Below are positions 45,101 to 57,100 of a stretch of DNA of 64,000 nt, piece by piece. The notes under the pieces were generated by a model. It was not told the DNA's origin and made no database searches. It worked only from the letters and a program-made list of their open reading frames with translations. The stretch comes from Chromobotia macracanthus (taxonomy: Eukaryota; Chordata; Actinopteri; Cypriniformes; Botiidae), in NCBI GenBank assembly GCA_036877525.1, contig JAZGTH010000147.1, positions 62,001 to 126,000 of the forward strand, given 5' to 3'. Within the stretch, counting starts at the first letter, position 1; every line of letters starts with the position of its first letter. A program made the translations under genes and the position numbers.

Positions 45101-48100
45101 TGTATTACTGCATGTGTTCAGTAACTGATGTGTGTGTGTGTTACAGGTTTCTCTGCTTCACACATAATGGTGTTGATTCTCTGTATTACTGCATGTGTTC
45201 AGTAACTGATGTGTGTGTGTGTGTTACAGGTTTCTCTGCTTCACACATAATGGTGTTGATCTCTGTATTACTGCATGTGTTCAGTAACTGTTTGTGTGTG
45301 TGTTACAGGTTTCTCTGTTTCACACATAATGGTGTTGATTCTCTGTATTACTGCATGTGTTCAGTAACTGATGTGTGTGTGTGTTACAGGTTTCTCTGTT
45401 TCACACATAATGGTGTTGATTCTCTGTATTACTGCATGTGTTCAGTAACTGATGTGTGTGTGTGTGTTACAGGTTTCTCTGCTTCCACATAATGGTGTTG
45501 ATTCTCTGTATTACTGCATGTGTTCAGTAACTGATGTGTGTGTGTGTGTTACAGGTTTCTCTGTTTCACACATAATGGTGTTGATTCTCTGTATTACTGC
45601 ATGTGTTCAGTAACTGATGTTTGTGTGTGTGTTACAGGTTTCTCTGCTTTACACATAATGGTGTTGATTCTCTGTATTACTGCATGTGTTCAGTAACTGA
45701 TGTGTGTGTGTGTTACAGGTTTCTCTGCTTCACACATAATGGTGTTGATTCTCTGTATTACTGCATGTGTTCAGTAACTGTGTGTGTGTGTGTGTTACAG
45801 GTTTCTCTGTTTCACACATAATGGTGTTGATTCTCTGTATTACTGCATGTGTTCAGTAACTGATGTTTGTGTGTGTGTTACAGGTTTCTCTGCTTCACAC
45901 ATAATGGTGTTGATTCTCTGTATTACTGCATGTGTTCAGTAACTGATGTGTGTGTGTGTGTGTTACATGTTTCTCTGTTTCACACATAATGGTGTTGATT
46001 CTCTGTATTACTGCATGTGTTCAGTAACTGATGTGTGTGTGTGTGTTACAGGTTTCTCTGTTTCACACATAATGGTGTTGATTCTCTGTATTACTGCATG
46101 TGTTCAGTAACTGATGTGTGTGTGTGTTACAGGTTTCTCTGTTTCACACATAATGGTGTTGATTCTCTGTATTACTGCATGTGTTCAGTAACTGATGTGT
46201 GTGTTACAGGTTTCTCTGCTTCACACATAATGGTGTTGATTCTCTGTATTACTGCATGTGTTCAGTAACTGATGTGTGTGTGTGTTACAGGTTTCTCTGC
46301 TTCACACATAATGGTGTTGATTCTCTGTATTACTGCATGTGTTCAGTAACTGATTGTGTGTGTGTGTTACAGGTTTCTCTGCTTCACACATAATGGTGTT
46401 GATTCTCTGTATTACTGCATGTGTTCAGTAACTGATGTGTGTGTGTGTTACAGGTTTCTCTGCTTCACACATAATGGTGTTGATTCTCTGTATTACTGCA
46501 TGTGTTCAGTAACTGATGTGTGTGTGTGTGTTACAGGTTTCTCTGCTTCACACATAATGGTGTTGATTCTCTGTATTACTGCATGTGTTCAGTAACTGAT
46601 GTGTGTGTGTGTGTGTTACAGGTTTCTCTGCTTCACACATAATGGTGTTGATTCTCTGTATTACTGCATGTGTTCAGTAACTGATGTGTGTGTGTGTTAC
46701 AGGTTTCTCTGTTTCACACATAATGGTGTTGATTCTCTGTATTACTGCATGTGTTCAGTAACTGATGTGTGTGTTACAGGTTTCTCTGCTTCACACATAA
46801 TGGTGTTGATTCTCTGTATTACTGCATGTGTTCAGTAACTGATGTGTGTGTGTGTGTTACAGGTTTCTCTGCTTCACACATAATGGTGTTGATTCTCTGT
46901 ATTACTGCATGTGTTCAGTAACTGATGTGTGTGTGTGTGTTACAGGTTTCTCTGTTTCACACATAATGGTGTTGATTCTCTGTATTACTGCATGTGTTCA
47001 GTAACTGATGTGTGTGTGTGTGTTACAGGTTTCTCTGTTTCACACATAATGGTGTTGATTCTCTGTATTACTGCATGTGTTCAGTAACTGATGTGTGTGT
47101 GTGTTGTTACAGGTTTCTCTGTTTCACACATAATGGTGTTGATTCTCTGTATTACTGCATGTGTTCAGTAACTGATGTGTGTGTGTGTGTGTTACAGGTT
47201 TCTCTGTTTCACACATAATGGTGTTGATTCTCTGTATTACTGCATGTGTTCAGTAACTGATGTGTGTGTGTGTGTTACAGGTTTCTCTGTTTCACACATA
47301 ATGGTGTTGATTCTCGTATTACTGCATGTGTTCAGTAACTGATGTGTGTGTGTGTTACAGGTTTCTCTGTTTCACACATAATGGTGTTGATTCTCTGTAT
47401 TACTGCATGTGTTCAGTAACTGATGTGTGTGTGTGTGTGTTACAGGTTTCTCTGTTTCACACATAATGGTGTTGATTCTCCGTATTACTGCATGTGTTCA
47501 GTAACTGATGTGTGTGTGTGTTACAGGTTTCTCTGTTTCACACATAATGGTGTTGATTCTCTGTATTACTGCATGTGTTCAGTAACTGATGTGTGTGTGT
47601 GTTACAGGTTTCTCTGTTTCACACATAATGGTGTTGATTCTCTGTATTACTGCATGTGTTCAGTAACTGATGTGTGTGTGTGTTACAGGTTTCTCTGCTT
47701 CACACATAATGGTGTTGATTCTCTGTATTACTGCATGTGTTCAGTAACTGAGGTGTGTGTGTGTGTGTTACAGGTTTCTCTGTTTCACACATAATGGTGT
47801 TGATTCTCTGTATTACTGCATGTGTTCAGTAACTGATGTTTGTGTGTGTGTTACAGGTTTCTCTGCTTCACACATAATGGTGTTGATTCTCTGTATTACT
47901 GCATGTGTTCAGTAACTGATGTGTGTGTGTGTGTGTTACAGGTTTCTCTGTTTCACACATAATGGTGTTGATTCTCTGTATTACTGCATGTGTTCAGTAA
48001 CTGATGTTTGTGTGTGTGTTACAGGTTTCTCTGTTTCACACATAATGGTGTTGATTCTCTGTATTACTGCATGTGTTCAGTAACTGTTGTGTGTGTGTGT

Positions 48101-51100
48101 TACAGGTTTCTCTGTTTCACACATAATGGTGTTGATTCTCTGTATTACTGCATGTGTTCAGTAACTGATGTGTGTGTGTGTTACAGGTTTCTCTGTTTCA
48201 CACATAATGGTGTTGATTCTCTGTATTACTGCATGTGTTCAGTAACTGTGTGTGTGTGTTACAGGTTTCTCTGTTTCACACATAATGGTGTTGATTCTCT
48301 GTATTACTGCATGTGTTCAGTAACTGATGTTTGTGTGTGTGTTACAGGTTTCTCTGCTTCACACATAATGGTGTTGATTCTCTGTATTACTGCATGTGTT
48401 CAGTAACTGATGTGTGTGTGTGTTACAGGTTTCTCTGTTTCACACATAATGGTGTTGATTCTCTGTATTACTGCATGTGTTCAGTAACTGATGTGTGTGT
48501 GTGTTACAGGTTTCTCTGTTTCACACATAATGGTGTTGATTCTCTGTATTACTGCATGTGTTCAGTAACTGATGTGTGTGTGTGTTACAGGTTTCTCTGT
48601 TTCACACATAATGGTGTTGATTCTCTGTATTACTGCATGTGTTCAGTAACTGATGTGTGTGTGTGTTACAGGTTTCTCTGTTTCACACATAATGGTGTTG
48701 ATTCTCTGTATTACTGCATGTGTTCAGTAACTGATGTGTGTGTGTGTGTTACAGGTTTCTCTGTTTCACACATAATGGTGTTGATTCTCTGTATTACTGC
48801 ATGTGTTCAGTAACTGATGTGTGTGTGTGTTACAGGTTTCTCTGTTTCACACATAATGGTGTTGATTCTCTGTATTACTGCATGTGTTCAGTAACTGATG
48901 TGTGTGTGTGTGTTACAGGTTTCTCTGTTTCACACATAATGGTGTTGATTCTCTGTATTACTGCATGTGTTCAGTAACTGATGTGTGTGTGTGTGTTACA
49001 GGTTTCTCTGTTTCACACATAATGGTGTTGATTCTCTGTATTACTGCATGTGTTCAGTAACTGATGTGTGTGTGTGTGTTACAGGTTTCTCTGCTTTACA
49101 CATAATGGTGTTGATTCTCTGTATTACTGCATGTGTTCAGTAACTGTTGTGTGTGTGTGTTACAGGTTTCTCTGTTTCACACATAATGGTGTTGATTCTC
49201 TGTATTACTGCATGTGTTCAGTAACTGATGTGTGTGTGTGTTACAGGTTTCTCTGTTTCACACATAATGGTGTTGATTCTCTGTATTACTGCATGTGTTC
49301 AGTAACTGATGTGTGTGTGTGTTACAGGTTTCTCTGTTTCACACATAATGGTGTTGATTCTCTGTATTACTGCATGTGTTCAGTAACTGATGTTTGTGTG
49401 TGTGTTACAGGTTTCTCTGTTTCACACATAATGGTGTTGATTCTCTGTATTACTGCATGTGTTCAGTAACTGATGTGTGTGTGTGTTACAGGTTTCTCTG
49501 TTTCACACATAATGGTGTTGATTCTCTGTATTACTGCATGTGTTCAGTAACTGATGTGTGTGTGTGTGTTACAGGTTTCTCTGTTTCACACATAATGGTG
49601 TTGATTCTCTGTATTACTGCATGTGTTCAGTAACTGATGTGTGTGTGTGTTACAGGTTTCTCTGTTTCACACATAATGGTGTTGATTCTCTGTATTACTG
49701 CATGTGTTCAGTAACTGATGTGTGTGTGTGTTACAGATTTCTCTGTTTTACACATAATGGTGTTGATTCTCTGTATTACTGCATGTGTTCAGTAACTGAT
49801 GTGTGTGTGTGTTACAGATTTCTCTGTTTTACACATAATGGTGTTGATTCTCTGTATTACTGCATGTGGATCTGCTCTTCTGCTCAGCTGTCTGATCTAC
49901 TGCAGATCAAATAATAAAGGTACATTTGGAGCGGCAATGTTCTTATTCACTGTGATAAGACTGTGGCATTTCTGGATTGTTTAATGTTTTAGCAGAAATT
50001 TTCCTTCTACGAATTTGTTGTCACTGATTTTCACCTGCTTCATTCAGAGATGCAAGAAACGCTCATTTTGTTTACATTTTACTGATGTATTCAGAACTTG
50101 GACATGAGCGGTTTTTATAACTGGGCAAATCCAGAGTTTCTAAATTGGTGCGGTGGTGAAAGTTTACTTCAGAGCGGATGATGTATGTTAGATCACAGAC
50201 ATGCTACATTTTAGTCAGAATCAGTAGGCAACCTTATCTTGTAAACATTTTATGTACATACTCCATGATTCCTAATGATTTATGGCAACAAATGACTTGA
50301 ACACAACAAGCTCATAATTACAACTTCATTAGTGGGAAGTAGGTATTAAGTGACTGTATTATATATTTATAATTTATTTTCATAAGTGCTTGTAAAAGAT
50401 ATTATTTTTAACTAGTCATAAATACAAGAAGGCATAAAATTATATCTAATTCTAATGACAAGGACTCAATTAATTGACAAGGATGTTTAGATAAAATGAT
50501 TAAATAAAACTCACACAGCTGATGTCAAAATTTAACATAATTCTTGAATTTGCAGAATGTTAATAATTTAAAAAGAGGGATAATAAAAATGGCATTATGT
50601 TTATTTAGTACTACTCTGAATAAGCCTGAAATCTGAATTTCACATAACAGATGTTTACTTATAGTCCAAATGACACAATAATAGTTGGATTTGCAAAAAT
50701 AATCCAGTTCAAAGGTTTATGTGTTTAATTCTTACTATTGAGCACTGTTATCTGGATAGTCAACTTTTTTATGTTTTGAGTCCTTTGATTGCCCCCAGAT
50801 GTCTACTGTACATCAAAAAAAAATCTTTCAGGTTCTGCAAATCCTTTGCTTTTCCGGCATCTTCTTCATATTTGACCTCTTTCCAGCAGGGTTATATGAT
50901 GCTCAGATCCAAATATTTACACCCTTGGCTCTTAATGTATTGTGTTGGTTTCTTGAGCTTCTGGGAATAGATTCATTTCTTGAGGACCATTTGTAACTTA
51001 AGTCTCTCAGTTGTGCCAGCATCATAGCCACTGGTTATTTATTATTGTTTTGTAAATTCAGTTATTGTTTGTTGTGGACTATATGTAAACATATGTTATG

Positions 51101-54100
51101 TGAAATAGCTTGTTCAGGGCAGTACTACATAAAAAACAAAATGCCATTTTTGATCCCTCTTTTACATTTTTCAGATGCATGTAAACATATGACGTCAACT
51201 GTATGCAACAAAGAACTATATCAGTGTAGTCAGGCAATTTTGTTGATGTGGATGATGAGTACTTAAACTACCACCGAAGACAAGTTTAAAACCTTTAAGT
51301 CAATAACACCCCAGTGACAGTAAAGATTTTGCACGTGTAACTGTGGTTCTTTTGCATCTCTCATTCAGACACCAGCAGAACTGTCCAGGCTCTTAAGGTT
51401 TCTCTTGTCATTTGTCCAAACGTTTGTATGTTCACTGCCTTCATCTTCTGGGGTGTTACTGAGGGTGAGTATTGCTCTTCACTACCTCATAAATCACAAA
51501 TCTAAGATAACATCATGAGGACGGCCATATTTTCAAATGATTTAACCGGGTTTTTAAAATTTTATACCAACATATGGCCGTCATTGTTCTTTAGGATTTC
51601 TGAAAGAGACTATCACTTGCTGTGCTCTTTATATTCTGAGGCCTGTCATGCTGTTTTGGGCTGTGCCCCAATTACATCATCTTCAAGGTATGTTTGGTGT
51701 GGAAGATTTTTAAAAAAATAAGTAATAAGCAAGAAATAATGCTTCTGGTGCCCTTTCATTTATATTTGTGGGTTAAATAGATTTCATAATACAAAAAGTG
51801 AGATCAGCTGTGTGTGTTATTGCCATGTTTGCAATATATTTATTTATGATATTTTTATTTTATGTATTCAAACTCTCCTTTTTACAGACAGCACTAAACC
51901 ATGGATTAGGTTTTTCACCATAGCAAGAGAAGTTGCTGTATTAACAGTGATTGCTTACTCAGGTGGGCAAATCTAAACTTTACATACATTAGTTATGTAC
52001 ATTATCATTGTAACAGGGCATTTTAAAAGGTGGGTGTGAATTTTAGATTATTATTCTAAGTTATTTTCAGGAGTCTCATCAGATTATTATTACACTGTAC
52101 ATCCTGCAGTACATGATGTAGGGGATTTTAACTTTTCTTTTGTCTTGGGAATTGACTCTGTGTTTGTTTGTGAGTTGCTGGTTTCATTAAGCAAATACAA
52201 AAGTTGTTTGCAGATGCTGTATATTTTTCACCTCACATCTGTAGTTCTGTTTTACAGTATTTGATTATAAAGTGTGTAAAGTGTGTAATATTTGTTTACT
52301 TGTTAACTGTTCCTCTTCCAGTTACTTTTAAACATGCCCTGAAACAGACAGTACATTATACAGAGAGGACCACATCTATTATCATTGGAATATGTTTTGG
52401 ATTAGTGGTACTGTTCTGTCTGTTCATCTTCAGTGAAGGTAAGAGTCTCTGTATCATTTAACCGCACGAGTTTTACAATTGTTCAGAGAAAAGTCTTTAA
52501 AGAACAATTCTATTGTGATTATGTGGCCTTTTGATCAATCAATCTATTTCTCCACATTATTTTTACTAAATGAACACAGGAGTCATATTTAATCAGGGTT
52601 GATGTTGCACACATGAAATGAGAGGGCATTTCTTTTGGAGTCGAAGGGCCTACATAATCCACCATCTTACCTTATGTGTGATTTTCACTGAAAGTTAGTA
52701 AGGAAAATGCTATAAAATACTGTTGAACAGAAACTTCTTTTTTAAAATTTTAACATCCCATAACGGAATCCTTGACATGGGAAACAAGCATGTGAAATGA
52801 TCCAGGATGAGTTTGGGACTATTTGTAAAAATGGTGTAAAGAAATTGTATGTATGATAAGTTTAACCACTACAACACAGCAAAGGGTGTTGTAATTTACT
52901 GGTATTGAGAATAACTGTGTATTAATAATAATTATTAATAACTGTGATTATTGATATTGTGTTAACATTACACATAATACTGTAAATAATTAAGCACCAG
53001 TATCTGGTTGACACTATTACATCCAATCAACATTTTGCCTGAAGAGCCACAATGATTACAAACAGTCTCTCTGCCTCCCTACAGACATATTGTGAGTGTA
53101 ATTTATTGGCTAAAAAGATAAAATACAAAATTAAAGATAAACTGATAGCATTGCTGTTTTATTTTAACAGATACTGAAATCATACTGCAACTGTGAATTA
53201 TTTTGGCCATGATAACTGTGTAGAGAAATCTAATAACGTGGCAGCTTTACAGCTGTTGTGATGGCAGTAAATAGATTAACAGTTTCAAGTAGATAAATAG
53301 CAGCTATATATCACTAGTAAGCTGTGGCCCCTCACTGAAAACCACTGTCTAAACAACAACAGCAGAACAAACTTGCTTTCAGGATGATCTCATTTTGTTT
53401 GCAGAGACTGTAAAACGCATAAGTATGACTTCTGCATGATGCTTTTCATCATCACAGTACTGACTTATATTCATTTTAGAACTGATTGTTTAAAATATAC
53501 ATTTACATATTTTACAGTCATTGTAGTGAAATGCAATAGCTAATTTTGAGTGTTAAATTAACATCTTCAGCAGTAAGAATAGTGCAGTTGAAAAGACACA
53601 CAGCTTTACCTCTCTGTCTGAACAAGGTTTTTCTGCTATTTAACTATTTGCGTTCTACATGTTCGTTTGTCACACAACCTTGTGTTAATGTCTGTCTAAC
53701 ATGAGTTCAACTTTATACCCTGCGCAAAGCAAGGTTTCATGCTTTCACATGTAGAATGTAAAAGATGGACAGCAATGCTTATAATTCAGGTATGAGGCCC
53801 AGGGTTACCTGGGCCTCATACCTGAACTACACACTTGTAAGATGCCCAGCAAGCGTGAAATGTTGTTCCAAAATGTTCTGGCGAGTGGTTAGATTCCTGA
53901 TGAATGCATCAGTGCTCTTATCTCTTACATCATTAGATTTTAAAAAGTATGAGAATATTGTTATTGTAAGTATTGACATTAGAAGCTCTGTTTTGTATTG
54001 TATTTGTATGCATGTGTTTACAATGCATTTTCTGTTTCTATATATCTTTTTTGTTTTAAAACATCCCATAAGGTTATTACGTCCGTGTACTTTTGCGTCC

Positions 54101-57100
54101 ATAATTTTTTTCTTTTTAACCATGACAAGAAAAATAAAAAATGAATAGCTGTTGTATTTTAAATTCAGTGTCAAATCTGAATTAGAACTGTACACACAAA
54201 CTTCTGCACAAAAAATATTGTCAATTTTCGATTTCTGTTTTGATATAAAAAAATGTCAATTTCACCATTTTTGATGTTGTAAATTAGACCCACCGAAATA
54301 GTTTTTACTGCAACGCTAAATGAGAGCCATGTCTCTGGAACCACAGAGAGAGGTGAATTCAGAAATGATTTTGAGGATTGGCTGGGCAGACAGGGCCGTC
54401 ATCTGATGGCTTGTCATGATGAGTGCTTCACTGTTGCTCGCTATTCTTACGTTTTCTTCGGCTGCACAGCCAGTATGATTTACAGCAGTGCCAATGAGCT
54501 GCCGCATCACTACAAATGCTTAGCACCTGCATTCTCTCTCTATCAGCATCATGTTTGTGTTTTATTGTGCCTGGCCATTGCTGCACAAAACATTGCTCTC
54601 AACTAGGTCCCGTAGTCTGACTTGATATGCAAATTTGTGCAGGAACTGAATGCAATTCTCTGATTGGCCCCCCTCATTGTAGTGACAGCCAATGGCTTGA
54701 TAGCAGTTTATATTCATAGTGACAGAGTCTCCGTTGTCATATCTCACTACACTTCTGTGTTGTGTTTGTGTAACCACTTACCAGCAATCGTACCCTGTTT
54801 ATTAGAGCAGCATAGCTCTGCCAAGATAAGCTGTTTTTTACTATTCACACTGATTTCAAGTGAACCATGCTCAAAAGGAAAACAATTTTGAATCTTTGTA
54901 AAACTGAAAAAAATACTTTATTTGATTTGTTTTATTAAGCATTTTTATACGGAAAATGAGTTTGTATTTTATCACTCATTTTTTTAACAGCCTAAAACAT
55001 AGAAAGCACATTTTTTATTTATAGGTTAAAATAGGAAAAATTAATGGATAAAATTAATTTTTCTAAAATTTGCATATTTAACATATCTTGATAGTTTGTT
55101 TTTGTGTGGTTTTAACAGGATGCTGTACAATGAATGGCAACAATACAAAAACTATCAAGATTTATGTTTCACTTTTAATGCTTGTGGTGCAATTAATGTT
55201 TTTCTTCAGTTCACTGACAGTTCCCAGTCCGGGTAAGTGACACCTTGATTGTGCAATATAATCCTTTCATATCTGTATATGATAAGATTTAGCATTTCTA
55301 TTTGTATTAACATTGCTGCTGACCTTACAATGGCCTCTTTAATGAGTCTCCTGATACACCCCTGCATTGTAGTGATGTGTTACTGACGTCTCCTGATGCA
55401 GTCCTGCATTGTAGTGATGTGTTACTGACATTACAGTGGAGTGCATGAGCAGGAGTTATTGAAAATGTTAATGATTGGTTGAATTTGGTCACATTACAGC
55501 TCCAACCATTAAAACTTACACAAAAACTATCAGGGCAGACAGCCAAATAAGAAAAAGGACTGACAGCAAAGTGACCACTGGCAGGCAGAGTTGCTTACAA
55601 CTTATAGGCATTTTATCACAGGGTTTCATGAGAACTGAACCATTATAATGTTATTTTGTCATCCACTACCAGTTAATCTACAGGAGCACTTTTGCAGTAC
55701 ATATTGCAGTATGCAAGCTTTTATTCAAAGCGACTTACAGTACATTCAAGTTTTACATTTTGTCAGTGCATGTTTTCTCAGAATCGAACCCATGACCTTT
55801 GTGTTGCTAACACAATGCGCTACCAACTGAGCTACAGGAACACATAAGCAATTTTGATAAATTTCATATTAAGTCAGTTTTTCTCATTAATGTTCTACTA
55901 AAATTAATCCACATTCATCACTAAAATGCAGTCAGATCTCTGTGCAGCTGTCTATGAGGTTCACTGAAAAGTTATACATTAAATTATGTATTTGATACTT
56001 AAATGTTAGTAATATTTTAATAACTGATATTATGTTATTATGTTTAATTATATAATAATTATAAATATTTAAAAAAATGTATGTACTTTTAAAAAGACGT
56101 TTTGTGTAAGTGCTCTAAAGAAGCTCTATTGGTTTGTTGTTTTACAGATTTTATTGATCTGACGTGTGCTGTATTTGTGAACGTTTTGTTTATCCTGGTG
56201 CTCTGTGAAGAAAATCGCTGTGGTACAGTATCCATCGTTTGACTTTTTTGGTGCATGACATTTTCTCACCTCACATTGTAACTTTACCAGTACGACACAG
56301 AAACATTCAATGACACACAGATCATTTAAATGAAATAGTAAAACTATGCTATAGGTTATATTTAACTGTTTGTAACTGCATTTAAATGTATAAATGTATA
56401 CACAATGTATACTAAAACCGAATAGAAACTAAACGTTTCTACTCATCACATTTTTTGACTAATGGCTAAGCTGTTTTAACTCATGTTGCCATGTGGCCTT
56501 TAAACACATTACAATGTATTTAGTGAAGCAAATTTTTCCTAATTATCTGTAAAAGTTTCTTTAAAATCTTTTACATCAAATTGCTTGGAGAATACAGCGT
56601 TACATCATTCTTCTAGAAAGGCTGTGGAGTTTTTGCTCTTTAATGAGTTCTTGATTTTGGCTGTACTACAATAAGTTTTCTTGTAATCATTGTACATTAT
56701 TACAACACCTCTGCTTACAGTCTATGCCGAATGCTTTGTTTAGTTCTGCTCTTTATGGAGAGCTGAGGAAAGACAAAAAGTCAATGGGATTTTTTCTTAG
56801 GCTTTTGGATTGTCTCAAAAAAAGGTTTATGAAACGTACATATTTTGTCCATCAGGATAATCTTCACAAATGACCACAAGTTTTATGAATTGTGAAACCT
56901 AAATATGATAAAATAATAAAATCCAGAAATAAAATCTAACCTTATGCTATAAACGAACTACGCCACAGCCGGTCCACCAACGTCATCACCACAACTCTCA
57001 AACTTTATTAAAACATTTAAAAACGTGTTCCCTTTTAAGGAACTACACTGTGGATGAATCTTTATTCACATTATTTGGGGAACTGTGCCCATGTTGCATT

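Noticed and set aside
38542..49914. Many cysteine-rich frames (CVCYRFLCFTHNGVDSLYYC) in array D
   Set aside because: 81-bp units keep a frame open by chance. The frame is not that of the membrane exon, and GT-run changes break it repeatedly.
55715..55843. Functional tRNA gene on the minus strand
   Set aside because: A and B boxes are present, but the sequence continues into a SINE body and tail, lacks a complete cloverleaf, and a diverged sister copy exists at 25850.
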